This document shows positions 23,306 through 31,743 of a DNA stretch of 64,000 bases, in pieces. This stretch comes from DAOUBP01 sp034432655 (GTDB taxonomy: Bacteria > Chloroflexota > Anaerolineae > CG2-30-64-16). The stretch covers positions 1 to 64,000 of the forward strand of contig DAOUBP010000083.1 in NCBI GenBank assembly GCA_034432655.1. Direction: 5' to 3'. Each line of letters opens with the position of its first letter. Positions within the stretch are counted from its first letter, which is position 1. Made by a program: the position numbers and the translations under genes. Below the pieces are notes generated by a model. It searched no databases. It had not been told where the DNA came from and saw only the letters and a program-made list of their open reading frames with translations.

Positions 23306-24199
23306 TCACCACGGAAGGGAGAGGAAACGCCGACGGGGCGCGATGGCCTCGCGCATCGCACGAGCGTTTTGCCAGCGGTGCTCGGGGTCAATTTCCAGCG
23401 CACGCAGCACGGCACGTTCCATCTGCCGTGAGACGGTCGGGTTGACTTTGCAGATCGGCGGCACCCCGCGCGTGACCTGTAACGACCCAGGCAACATACG
23501 CTCCACCGCGCGCGGGGGCAGGGACCCGGTGAGAAGGTAATACAACGTCGCACCCAGGCTGTAGAGATCGCTGCGTGCATCGGTGCCGGCACCGTCGGCG
23601 TACTGCTCCGGCGGCGCGTACTCCACCGTGCCCACAGCGTGGATTAACGGGCCGCTGGCCCCCAGCTGATCTCGCACCTGCTTCATCAAGCCGAAATCAA
23701 TCAACATCACCCGGCCATCCGCCGCCAACATCAGGTTCTCCGGCTTGATATCACGGTGGATAATGGGCTGCGGCTGCTCATGCAGGTAGGTCAGCGCATC
23801 CAGCACCTGAATTGCCCAGCCCAACACGCGCGCTTCCTCCAACAGGTTGCCCGTTGCCAGCACCGCCTGCTGAATCGCCATCAGCGTCTGCCCCTGGATG
23901 AACTCCATCACCAGGTACTCGTTGATCTCGCTGCTGAACTGGTCGTAAATCCTGGGGATAGCAGGGTGCGACAGGGGCGCCAGCACGGCCATCTCGTGCA
24001 CCAGCCGCTCGCGAATGCGATCGCGGTTGGGCGCGCAGGCCACCGGATCGAGACACGCCTCCTTGACGGCCACCCGTTGCCCCGTTTCGACCGTCTCGGC
24101 CTCGTAGATGGCGCCCATCCCGCCGCGAGCGATCTCACGGCAGACGCGGTAGGTGCCGTGGTTCCCACGCAGAATCCGATCCGTCGCAAACCCTGACAT
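23306..24199 (-). CDS. Ser/Thr protein kinase (Hanks type)
   Basis: 297 residues from ATG at MSGFATDRILRG, preceded by GGCAGGGG. Kinase motifs are complete: glycine loop ARGGMGAIYEA, ATP-site Lys in VAVKEA, catalytic loop HRDIKPENLM, metal-binding DFGLMK and substrate motif APPEQY. The C-terminus ends shortly after the kinase fold (RRRFLSLPW), with no membrane helix or PASTA domains, so it is a soluble kinase. An in-frame extension upstream to 24322 would cover the divergent promoter of the next gene and is not preferred. The substrate is unknown. Confidence 0.93.
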   Translation of the reverse strand: MSGFATDRILRGNHGTYRVCREIARGGMGAIYEAETVETGQRVAVKEACLDPVACAPNRDRIRERLVHEMAVLAPLSHPAIPRIYDQFSSEINEYLVMEFIQGQTLMAIQQAVLATGNLLEEARVLGWAIQVLDALTYLHEQPQPIIHRDIKPENLMLAADGRVMLIDFGLMKQVRDQLGASGPLIHAVGTVEYAPPEQYADGAGTDARSDLYSLGATLYYLLTGSLPPRAVERMLPGSLQVTRGVPPICKVNPTVSRQMERAVLRALEIDPEHRWQNARAMREAIAPRRRFLSLPW

Positions 24200-24271
24200 G
24201 GCCCCTGCCTCTTGCGCTGTGTTGAGCTCCGGTGGTTGGATTCTAGTGGACATTTTTCGGCCTGTCAACAG

Positions 24272-24300
24272 TTGACTTCCAACTCCTGGTGGGGTATCAT
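24272..24300 (+). promoter_or_regulatory. promoter of the UbiA-family gene
   Basis: TTGACT (24272-24277), a 17-base spacer, TATCAT (24295-24300), 25 bases before the start codon. Confidence 0.75.
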
Positions 24301-24324
24301 CGGGCCCCAGGAGTTCGATCAACC

Positions 24325-25266
24325 ATGAATGAAACTACCCGAGCGAAAAGCACCGCCTTCTGGTCGGGCAGCCAGGGTGCGCTGTTGTTGAAAACCATGC
24401 GGCCCAAACAGTGGACCAAGAACATCTTTGTCTGGGCCGCGCTGGTGTTCGACGTCAAACTGTTTCAGCCCCAGCCGTTTCTGCGGACGCTGCTCACCTT
24501 TGTGCTGTTTTGTCTCATCTCCAGCGCCGTGTACATTATCAACGACCTGGTGGACATCGAAAAGGACCGGCTTCATCCCGAGAAGCGCCGCCGGCCCCTG
24601 GCGTCCGGTGACCTGAGCCCACGGCTGGCCGCCAGCGCAGCGGCTGCCCTGATCCTGATCTCGTTGCCGGCCGCGTTGTGGGCGGGGATCTGGTTGACGG
24701 CCATCCTCTACGGCTACCTGCTGTTGATGATCGCCTACTCGTTCTGGCTGAAGAACATCGTCATCGTGGATGTGATGACCATCGCCGCGGGCTTCGTGCT
24801 GCGGGTGGCAGCCGGGGTGGCCGTGGTAGAGGCGGAACGCTTCTCACCGTGGATCTATTTTTGCATGGTGCTGCTGGCTTTGTTCCTGGGCCTGGGCAAA
24901 CGACGGCAGGAGATCATGTTGATGGCCGAAAACTCCGGCAACACGCGCTCGATCCTGGCCCATTACAACCTGCGCTTCGTGGACGAGATGCTCTCGCTGG
25001 TCAGCGCGAGCACCGTACTGACATATGCGCTTTACACCTTCTCAGCCCCGAACTTGCCCTCCAATCACGCCATGATGCTCACGGTGCCCTTTGTGCTTTA
25101 CGGGCTCTTCCGTTATCTCTATCTGATCCACGTGAAAGGGGAAACCGACCCGCCCGACGTGGTGGTGCTGAAAGATCGGGCGCTGCAGATAGATGCGCTG
25201 CTCTTCGGGCTGACCGTGTTCGTGGTCTTCTACGGCGAGAGTATCCTGCGCCGGTTGGGGCTATGA
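24325..25266 (+). CDS. UbiA-family prenyltransferase, decaprenyl-phosphate phosphoribosyltransferase-like
   Basis: 313 residues with about eight membrane helices. The first Asp-rich motif reads NDLVDIEKDRLHPEKRRRP, the form seen in 5-phosphoribosyl-1-diphosphate:decaprenyl-phosphate transferases rather than quinone enzymes. YSFWLKN and LRVAAG follow the same pattern, as does MRPKQWTKN near the N-terminus. The expected reaction transfers phosphoribose to a polyprenyl phosphate for cell-wall arabinose-type donors. No arabinose epimerase genes (DprE1/DprE2) are adjacent, so the exact product is uncertain. It is divergent from the kinase gene and ends at a perfect terminator. Confidence 0.88.
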   Translation: MNETTRAKSTAFWSGSQGALLLKTMRPKQWTKNIFVWAALVFDVKLFQPQPFLRTLLTFVLFCLISSAVYIINDLVDIEKDRLHPEKRRRPLASGDLSPRLAASAAAALILISLPAALWAGIWLTAILYGYLLLMIAYSFWLKNIVIVDVMTIAAGFVLRVAAGVAVVEAERFSPWIYFCMVLLALFLGLGKRRQEIMLMAENSGNTRSILAHYNLRFVDEMLSLVSASTVLTYALYTFSAPNLPSNHAMMLTVPFVLYGLFRYLYLIHVKGETDPPDVVVLKDRALQIDALLFGLTVFVVFYGESILRRLGL

Positions 25267-25267
25267 A

Positions 25268-25300
25268 CAAGAGGGCAACTCGTGTGGAGTTGCCCTCTTG
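25268..25300. terminator. 14-bp perfect hairpin between convergent genes
   Basis: The arms 25268-25281 and 25287-25300 are exact reverse complements (core GGGCAACTC). They sit between the converging UbiA-family and PHP-domain genes, so the hairpin may terminate both. Confidence 0.75.
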
Positions 25301-25302
25301 CC

Positions 25303-27840
25303 CTATTTACTTTGGGACCGGGTGCGTCGCGCGCGGGTCTTGGGCTTTGCCTCGACGACGGCCGGCTCCTCGCCCTCTGCGGGTATAGCCGCCGCAGCAG
25401 GGGCTGCAGCCGAAGAGGCTGCCTCCACCGCTGCGGTCGAGGGCAGCTCCGCCGGGGCCTGGGACGGCTCCTCAGCTATAGACGGCGCAGCGGGCTCCAC
25501 TGCCGCAACCGGCGTTTCTTCCGTCGCCGAGGGCAGCTCCGCCGGGGCCTGGGACGGTTCCTCAGCCATAGACGGCGCAGCGGGCTCCACTACAGCAGCC
25601 GGCGTTTCTTCCGCCGCCGAGGGCAGCTCCGCCAGGGCCGGTGACGGCTCCTCAGCCACAGACGGCGCAGGGGGCTCCACTGCAGCAGCGGGCGTTTCTT
25701 CCGCCGCCGTAGACCCCTCAGGGGCCGCTTCCGCAACCTTCTTCTTACGGGGCGAACGGGAGCGCCGCGCCGGCCGGGAGGCCGGGGCTTCAGCGCCCGC
25801 CGCCGGGGCAGCCACAACTTCCGCAGTTGCCTCAGGGGCCGGCGCAGAGGGAACGGGTAGTTCCAGCGCTTTGGCGCCTTCGACCAAGGACTCATCCGGC
25901 GAGATGATCATCTCATTCGCGCCGACCTGCAACGCCGCCTCCCATTCGGCCTCCAGCTCCGGCGCATGTCCCATCTCATAGGCCTGGGCCGGGCCCAGAT
26001 CCTCCCGATCCTCGGCCTGAAGGAACTGAGCCCACGGGCCGGTCATGCCGTCGCTGGTGACGCCGTAAAAAACCCGGATGGTGCCGTCGGGCTGACGCAG
26101 CGCCAGGTCATAGCGCAGCTTCTTGGCCCGCCGCGCAGCCTGCCACAGGCCAAACTCGCCCCGCCACTCCACGCGGGCCGGGTCCACGGGATTCATCAGG
26201 TGCTGCGTGATGGCATAGCTCCACAGCTTGCGCGCAGAATGAATGGTCACATTCTGCACGACGTTGCCGTTGCGGAGATCGCGAATGGTGAAGTAACGGC
26301 CGCCTTTCCTCTCCTCCATGCCGATGATCTCGACGCCGATGGCCGGCAACGGCAGGCTCTCACCGGCTGCAGCAGGGGCTTGGGGCACGGCAAGGGCCAC
26401 TTCAGCCGGCGCCTCTGTGACGGCCGTCGGCAGTGCGGCTTCCGCCGCGGACGACACACCCTCTGGCACGGGCGCCAACACGGCAGGCTCCTCCTTGCCG
26501 GCCGCCGACAGCGCAGCCTGGTGGCTGCTGAGGACCAGTTGCACCAGCTCGTCCCGGACCGCTTCGTTGGTCTCACCTTCCTGCCGGACGTAGATGCGCG
26601 TCTGGTTCAGCGCGTAAGGTTTGTCCGGGCCATTGGGCACGGTGGCGCGCACAATCGGCACACCCAGGCTCTGGATCACATCTACCCGGACATCCAGCGG
26701 GGGTGTGACACTGCGTTCGATCTCGCGACGCAGCAACGCGACCGCGCTTTCCGGGTTCTCCACACCCTTCGGCGGAGTTTTGCGCGTGGCGCTGGCGCCG
26801 ATGTAGATGGTGCCCCCTGCGGTGTTGGCAAACGCCACCACGTCGCACAGCACCTTGTGCAGCCGGCCGCCCTCGCGAGACATGCTCTCGTGAAACGCCT
26901 GGACAATGGTATTGCCCTGCTCGCGCGCGGCCTCCACGTGGTCAAACGGCACCTCGGCCGGAGGGCGATAGGGCCGTGTGCGGGTGAAATCGTCCCCTTC
27001 GAACACAGCCTTCAGCGCCTCGAAGCTGACCTCCGGCAACAAGATCTCGGTGACGCGTTCCCCGATCCCCAGGCGGTTCTTGTCCTTGGGATCCCGGTTC
27101 AGGCGATGCGCGTCCGAGCCCTGGATGCAATGCATGCGCCGGGGGTATTCCGGTTTGGAACCGTCGAAGAAGCGCGCGGTCGCCCGCCTGGAGGTGCTCT
27201 CCAGGTCGGTGACCTCCAGCGCATGGAGGTTGGGGTCTTGAGTGAAGGCGATCTTCGTCTGGCCGCCGAAACTGAGGCCCTGTAGCGCAACACCGTGGGT
27301 GCTGTTAGCGTGCGCAGCAATCACGATGCCACCGGCCTCCCGGATCAGGCGGTATGCTGTGAGCACATCGGTGCTTGCGCCGACCTCTGTGCTGCCCTCG
27401 GTTAACCGGTCATCCGGCACGTTCAGGCGCAAGAGGAGCAGTTCCAGCTTGCGCACTGAGGTCTCGGGCGGGAAGATGCCGAGGATGTGAAAACCGAACA
27501 TGGCGGTGAACTCGAAACCCGGCAGCACCAAGATCTTGTCGCCGATGCGGCGATACTCGTCCAAATCTCGCCGCTCCTGGGGGCGTAGTCGGTCGTTGGC
27601 CTCCAGCCATGTCAGCCGTTCAATCTCGGCTCGCAATCTGGCGATCCCCTCAACTGTATTGTGATCGGTGATCGCCACAATATCGAGGCCCTTCGACTCC
27701 GCCTTCTGTAGCCATTCGAGGTAAGTGACGCCCGGCTCCTGCCAGTCCGCCGATGCGGGGGTATGCAAATGAAGGTCAACCCGCCGCCAATCGCCCTCGA
27801 CAGCCCGAAAGCCTTTCTTTATTCTTTTTTGGTTCGACAC
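25303..27840 (-). CDS. PHP-domain phosphoesterase fused to an AlbA_2-like domain, low-complexity C-terminus
   Basis: 845 residues from a GTG start (MSNQKRIKKGF). Domains in order: a PHP metallophosphoesterase (about 18-290) with DLHLHTP, AITDHNTVEG, IAAHANS and GSDAHRLN, so all metal-binding His/Asp sets are present. Next is an AlbA_2/Schlafen-like putative nucleic-acid-binding domain (about 300-440; HKVLCDVVAFANTAGGTIYIGAS). A further globular domain (about 490-620; GGRYFTIRDLRNGNVVQNV) follows. The tail is rich in Ala, Pro and Glu with basic patches (RRSRSPRKKK) and three 30-residue repeats. The function is likely nucleic-acid processing or regulation; the exact substrate is unknown. The gene follows lon. 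Confidence 0.88.
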   Translation of the reverse strand: MSNQKRIKKGFRAVEGDWRRVDLHLHTPASADWQEPGVTYLEWLQKAESKGLDIVAITDHNTVEGIARLRAEIERLTWLEANDRLRPQERRDLDEYRRIGDKILVLPGFEFTAMFGFHILGIFPPETSVRKLELLLLRLNVPDDRLTEGSTEVGASTDVLTAYRLIREAGGIVIAAHANSTHGVALQGLSFGGQTKIAFTQDPNLHALEVTDLESTSRRATARFFDGSKPEYPRRMHCIQGSDAHRLNRDPKDKNRLGIGERVTEILLPEVSFEALKAVFEGDDFTRTRPYRPPAEVPFDHVEAAREQGNTIVQAFHESMSREGGRLHKVLCDVVAFANTAGGTIYIGASATRKTPPKGVENPESAVALLRREIERSVTPPLDVRVDVIQSLGVPIVRATVPNGPDKPYALNQTRIYVRQEGETNEAVRDELVQLVLSSHQAALSAAGKEEPAVLAPVPEGVSSAAEAALPTAVTEAPAEVALAVPQAPAAAGESLPLPAIGVEIIGMEERKGGRYFTIRDLRNGNVVQNVTIHSARKLWSYAITQHLMNPVDPARVEWRGEFGLWQAARRAKKLRYDLALRQPDGTIRVFYGVTSDGMTGPWAQFLQAEDREDLGPAQAYEMGHAPELEAEWEAALQVGANEMIISPDESLVEGAKALELPVPSAPAPEATAEVVAAPAAGAEAPASRPARRSRSPRKKKVAEAAPEGSTAAEETPAAAVEPPAPSVAEEPSPALAELPSAAEETPAAVVEPAAPSMAEEPSQAPAELPSATEETPVAAVEPAAPSIAEEPSQAPAELPSTAAVEAASSAAAPAAAAIPAEGEEPAVVEAKPKTRARRTRSQSK
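25439..25708. repeat. three 90-bp tandem repeats inside the PHP-domain gene
   Basis: Units begin at 25439, 25529 and 25619 with the same GAGGGCAGCTCCGCC. They encode 30-residue units of the form EETPAAAVEPxAPSxAEEPS. The 90-bp period keeps the frame, so gain or loss of units changes only tail length. Confidence 0.9.
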
Positions 27841-27885
27841 AGTGCTATAACAACCACTCCTTTCTCATGGGTTGGGCGTTTAAAA

Positions 27886-27913
27886 TCAGGCTCGGTCGTG
27901 CGACCGAGCCTGA
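27886..27913 (-). terminator. terminator after lon
   Basis: Perfect 13-bp arms (27886-27898 and 27901-27913) around two bases. On the minus strand they are followed by TTTTAAACG. The terminator lies about 105 bases past the lon stop. The remaining gap to the PHP gene holds only its ribosome-site-like AAGGAG, rather far from the GTG. Confidence 0.8.
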
Positions 27914-28017
27914 GCATTCCCAACCGGTACTAACGCGCTGAATTCAATTATGTTTACATTTGCCGTTTTGTCAAACTGACGAGGTGCGTACATGCAGCGC
28001 ACAAAGCTGCGCGTTCC

Positions 28018-30507
28018 CTACGCCTCAGTCACAACCTCAACCTCATCCTCGACTTCAGCCCCAGCCTTAGCCTCGACCGGCTCATGCCCGTTGCCGGACG
28101 GCGCCGGGGTCAGGGCCGCCGCGATCACCTCTTCCACGCGCTCCGCAAAGATGAAGTTCATCTTGTTGCGCACGGCCTCGGGCACATCCTCCAGATCTCC
28201 TTCGTTGCGCTTGGGCAGGATGACCGTGGTGAGGCCGAACCGGCTGGCGGCCAGGACCTTCTCCTTGACCCCGCCGATGGGCAACACCTGGCCGCGCAAG
28301 GTGATCTCGCCGGTCATCCCCACATCCTTGCGCACAGGCCGGCCGGTGAGCAGGCTGACCAGGGCTGTGGCCATGGTCACGCCCGCGCTGGGGCCGTCCT
28401 TAGGCGTGGCGCCAGCCGGGATGTGCAGGTGGATGTCGTGCTTGGCAAAGAAGTCCTCCGGGATGCCGTAATCCTTGGCCTTGCTGCGCACCCAGCTCAG
28501 AGCGGCCTGCGCCGATTCCTTCATCACGTCACCCAGTTGGCCCGTCAATGTAAAACCTTTGCCGCCCGGCATCATGGTGGCCTCCAGGAACAGCACATCG
28601 CCCCCGGTCGGGGTCCATGCCAGGCCGGTAGCCACCCCGGGGATCTCGACCCGCTCGGCCACCTCGGGCAGGAATTTGGGCCGGCCCAGGTACTGCGGCA
28701 CGGACTCGGCGGTGATCACCGCAGGCTCTTTGCCGTCGCCCTGTTCGGCCACCCTGGTGGCCACCTTGCGACATATGGTGCCGATCTGGCGCTCCAGGTT
28801 GCGCACCCCGGCCTCGCGGGTATACTCACGCACGATACGGCGGAGCGCGTCTTCCTCGAAGCGGATCTCGTGGGGCCGCAGGCCGTTCTCCCGAATCTGG
28901 CGCGGTACCAGGTAGCCCTCGGCGATCTTGACCTTTTCTTCCTCCGTGTAGGAGCTGAGCTGGATCACCTCCATGCGGTCCAACAACGGCTGGGGGATGG
29001 TGTCCAGCCAGTTGGCCGTAGTGATGAAGAAGACCTGGCTCAAATCGAACGGCACATCCAGGTAATGATCCCGGAACTCCGCGTTTTGCTCCGGGTCCAA
29101 CACCTCCAGCAACGCCGAGGAGGGATCGCCGCGAAAGTCATGGCCCAGCTTGTCCACTTCATCCAACATAAAGACCGGGTTGCGGCTCTCAGCGCGACGG
29201 ATAGACTGGATGATGCGACCCGGCATAGAACCGATGTAAGTGCGCCGGAAGCCACGAATCTCCGCCTCGTCGCGGATGCCGCCCAACGCCAGCCGGATGA
29301 ACTTGCGGCCCATGGCCCGGGCGATGGACTGCCCCAGTGAGGTCTTGCCGGTGCCCGGAGGACCCACAAAGCACAGGATCACCCCCTCGCGCTCACGGCG
29401 GATTGCATCCACCGGCCTGGCCTGTTCCTGATCACCGTCACCGCGGGCCTTGCGCTCCAACCGCAGCTTGCGCACCGCCAGGAACTCCAGGATGCGGTCT
29501 TTGATCTCATCCAGGCCATAGTGATCCTCGTTCAAGACCTGCCGTGCATGGGCGATATCCAGGTTGTCCTCGGTCACCTTGTTCCAGGGCAAGCTGACCA
29601 TCCAGTCCAGATAGGTTTTGATGACCGAGTACTCAGCGGCCTGGGTGGGCATCTTGCGCATGCGGTCCAGCTCGCGACGCGCCTCCTTCTCCGCCTCCTC
29701 GGGCATGCCGGCCTCGGCGATGCGGCGCTCGAATTCCTGGATCTCCGCTTCCTGCTCGTCCCCCTCACCCAACTCTTTCTGGATGGCCTTAAGTTGCTCG
29801 CGCAGGAAGTACTCCCGCTGCATCTTGTTCATCTCGTCCTGGGCCTGCGACTGGATCTTGCGGCCCAGCTCCAATACCTCCAGCTCCTTGTTCAGGATGG
29901 AGTTGAGTTTGAGCAGCTTGGCTTTGACCGGGTTCAGTTCCAGGATCTCCTGGGCCTGTGCGGGCTCCATGCGGGTACTGGCGGCCACCAGATAGGCGAG
30001 TTGCCGCGCGCTGGTCGCGTTGATGGCCGCGGTCTCCAGCTCCTCGGGCATGTGAGGGACTAGCGAGACTAACCGCCGGAACAGCTCCAGAGTCGTCCGG
30101 GCCACCGCCTCTTGCTCCAGCGATTCCTCTTCCACGTCGGGGATCACTTCGACGCGGGCGCGCAGGTAGGGCTGCTCCTGGATGTATTCCACGATCCGGA
30201 TCCGCTCCAGGCCTTGCACGATCAGCCGGATGGAGCCGTCGGGCGCGCGCAACATGCGGTGGACGATGGCAGCCGTGCCAACGGTGTACACCTGCTCCGG
30301 GCTCGGCTCGTCAATCTCGGGGTTGCGAGAAGTGAAAAGGCCGATGATCCGATGGTCGGACGATTCAACCAGGGCATCGTCCACCAGCCGGATAGACCGC
30401 TCCTGGCCGATGGAAAGGGGCAACCACATCATCGGGTAGACGACCACGCCCCGCAACGGCAGGATCGGCAGCTCGGTCGGAATGCTCAACTCGAATTGAT
30501 CTGTCAT
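28018..30507 (-). CDS. lon: ATP-dependent protease Lon
   Basis: 829 residues from ATG at MTDQFELSIPTELP, after AAGGTGAATCC. The N-terminal substrate domain starts LPILPLRGVVVYP. The AAA+ module has Walker A FVGPPGTGKTS, Walker B VFMLDEVDKLG and the lid. The protease domain has the Ser-Lys dyad: Ser in KDGPSAGVTMATALVS and Lys in GGVKEKVLAASR. It degrades misfolded and regulatory proteins in the cytoplasm. A glutamate-rich C-terminal tail (AKAGAEVEDEVEVVTEA) extends past the family end. It lies 17 bases after hsp20, a stress operon. Confidence 0.98.
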   Translation of the reverse strand: MTDQFELSIPTELPILPLRGVVVYPMMWLPLSIGQERSIRLVDDALVESSDHRIIGLFTSRNPEIDEPSPEQVYTVGTAAIVHRMLRAPDGSIRLIVQGLERIRIVEYIQEQPYLRARVEVIPDVEEESLEQEAVARTTLELFRRLVSLVPHMPEELETAAINATSARQLAYLVAASTRMEPAQAQEILELNPVKAKLLKLNSILNKELEVLELGRKIQSQAQDEMNKMQREYFLREQLKAIQKELGEGDEQEAEIQEFERRIAEAGMPEEAEKEARRELDRMRKMPTQAAEYSVIKTYLDWMVSLPWNKVTEDNLDIAHARQVLNEDHYGLDEIKDRILEFLAVRKLRLERKARGDGDQEQARPVDAIRREREGVILCFVGPPGTGKTSLGQSIARAMGRKFIRLALGGIRDEAEIRGFRRTYIGSMPGRIIQSIRRAESRNPVFMLDEVDKLGHDFRGDPSSALLEVLDPEQNAEFRDHYLDVPFDLSQVFFITTANWLDTIPQPLLDRMEVIQLSSYTEEEKVKIAEGYLVPRQIRENGLRPHEIRFEEDALRRIVREYTREAGVRNLERQIGTICRKVATRVAEQGDGKEPAVITAESVPQYLGRPKFLPEVAERVEIPGVATGLAWTPTGGDVLFLEATMMPGGKGFTLTGQLGDVMKESAQAALSWVRSKAKDYGIPEDFFAKHDIHLHIPAGATPKDGPSAGVTMATALVSLLTGRPVRKDVGMTGEITLRGQVLPIGGVKEKVLAASRFGLTTVILPKRNEGDLEDVPEAVRNKMNFIFAERVEEVIAAALTPAPSGNGHEPVEAKAGAEVEDEVEVVTEA

Positions 30508-30524
30508 GGATTCACCTTTGCAAA

Positions 30525-30899
30525 TCATTCAGCAGCCGGGACGCGCACCGGCACACGACGCACTCGCGCCTTGGGCAGCGAGATCTTAAGGAAACCGTTC
30601 TCGTAGACCGCTTCATAGCCGCTGGGCTCCAACGCCCAGGGCAAATGCACTTGTGCACGGAACCGGCCATGCCGGATCTCCATCTGCTGGTAGGCCAGCT
30701 TCTCCGCCGGGTCGCGACGCTCGCCGGTGATGATCAGCGTACGGCCTCGCAACAGGACTTCGTAGTCACCGGGGCTGAGCCCGGCGATCTCCACCACGAC
30801 AACCACGTGGTTGTCGGTCTCGTAAACATCGGTGGGCGGCCGCCACACGGCTTCCTGCGGCAGACCCCAACGAGCTTCATTAAATTGATCTTGGTACAC
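30525..30899 (-). CDS. Hsp20/alpha-crystallin small heat-shock protein
   Basis: 124 residues from GTG (MYQDQFNEARWG), which has GGAGG eight bases upstream; a TTG five codons earlier would overlap that site. The alpha-crystallin domain spans about 25-115 (PPTDVYETDNHVVVVVEIAG, LIITGERR, the L-P-W loop and AVYENGFLKISLPKA). The C-terminal V-R-V motif (RVPVRVPAAE) corresponds to the I-x-I anchor for oligomers. It holds unfolding proteins, and co-transcription with lon fits a quality-control operon. The promoter is sigma-70-like; no CIRCE element is visible. Confidence 0.93.
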   Translation of the reverse strand: MYQDQFNEARWGLPQEAVWRPPTDVYETDNHVVVVVEIAGLSPGDYEVLLRGRTLIITGERRDPAEKLAYQQMEIRHGRFRAQVHLPWALEPSGYEAVYENGFLKISLPKARVRRVPVRVPAAE

Positions 30900-30939
30900 A
30901 GGGCTTTCCTCCAACTTTAACTACAACAATTGCAAGTTC

Positions 30940-30968
30940 ATTCTAACACAAGACCTGAGCCGACTCAA
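30940..30968 (-). promoter_or_regulatory. promoter of the hsp20-lon operon
   Basis: On the minus strand, TTGAGT (30968-30963), a 17-base spacer, TAGAAT (30945-30940), 41 bases before the hsp20 start. Confidence 0.7.
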
Positions 30969-31045
30969 TACTCAGTGTGCACTCTAGAGGCCTGATGTTA
31001 GCAATACACTTCTTCTATGTTAGCGTTGCATTAGAAAAGCGCGCC

Positions 31046-31074
31046 TTGGTGGTTTGTGGCAGAAACCGTATAAT
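31046..31074 (+). promoter_or_regulatory. promoter of the cyclodeaminase operon
   Basis: TTGGTG (31046-31051), a 17-base spacer, TATAAT (31069-31074), 22 bases before the start codon, so the leader is short. Confidence 0.75.
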
Positions 31075-31095
31075 GGGCAGCCGAAAGAGGGCAAC

Positions 31096-31740
31096 ATGAC
31101 GCAACAAGAGAACCAACTTCTGGTTCACCTGAGCCTGGCCGACTTCAGCGAACTGTTGGCTGCCGGCCGGGCTGTGCCCGGCGGTGGTGCGGCCGCCGCG
31201 CTGACCGGAGCCCTGGCCGCAGCTCTGGTCGCGATGGTCGCCAGGCTGAGCAGCGGCCGTGAGCCCCATGCAGACCAGGAGGTCGAGATGGCGGCCCTCG
31301 TCACAACCGCGGATGGCCTGCGGGCCCGGTTGCTGGCCCTGGTTGATGCGGACGCCCAGGCCTACCGGGAGGTGATCGCCGCGTATCGGCTGCCGCGCGC
31401 GACCCCTTCGCAACAGGCCCGACGCACCGGAGCCGTCCAGACGGCGTTGCGCAACGCCACCGACGTGCCGCTGGAAGCAGCCGAGCTGTGCCTGCAGGCA
31501 TTGGAGCTGGCGGTTACAGTGGCCACGCACGGCAATCGCAACGCGGCCGGCGACGCAGCCGTGGCCGCCTTGCTGGCCCATGCTGCGCTGCAGAGCCAGG
31601 TCAGAAACGCCCTGGTCAATCTGGTCGCCATCTCCGATTCTCATTACTGCAGCCGCGTAACCAGGCGCAGCGCGGAAATCACCGCAGCCGGTGAGATCGC
31701 GCTGAGCCGGGCGCTGGCCGCGGCCGATGCGGGAGGGTGA
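31096..31740 (+). CDS. cyclodeaminase/cyclohydrolase family protein (FtcD C-terminal type)
   Basis: 214 residues from ATG at MTQQENQLLVHLS, with AAAGAGG upstream. The fold is all-helical, and the family signature near the N-terminus (FSELLAAGRAVPGGGAAAALTGALAAALVAMV) matches formiminotetrahydrofolate cyclodeaminase and methenyl-THF cyclohydrolase relatives. Also typical are ALRNATDVPLEAAELCL and NRNAAGDAAVAALLAHAAL. It probably acts in one-carbon folate metabolism, but histidine-degradation partners are absent here. It is co-transcribed with the large membrane protein that starts four bases after its stop, a pairing with no obvious biochemical logic. Confidence 0.92.
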   Translation: MTQQENQLLVHLSLADFSELLAAGRAVPGGGAAAALTGALAAALVAMVARLSSGREPHADQEVEMAALVTTADGLRARLLALVDADAQAYREVIAAYRLPRATPSQQARRTGAVQTALRNATDVPLEAAELCLQALELAVTVATHGNRNAAGDAAVAALLAHAALQSQVRNALVNLVAISDSHYCSRVTRRSAEITAAGEIALSRALAAADAGG

Positions 31741-31743
31741 AGC

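Noticed and set aside
24200..24322. N-terminal extension of the Ser/Thr kinase
   Set aside because: The region holds the consensus promoter of the divergent UbiA-family gene and shows no kinase-domain residues.
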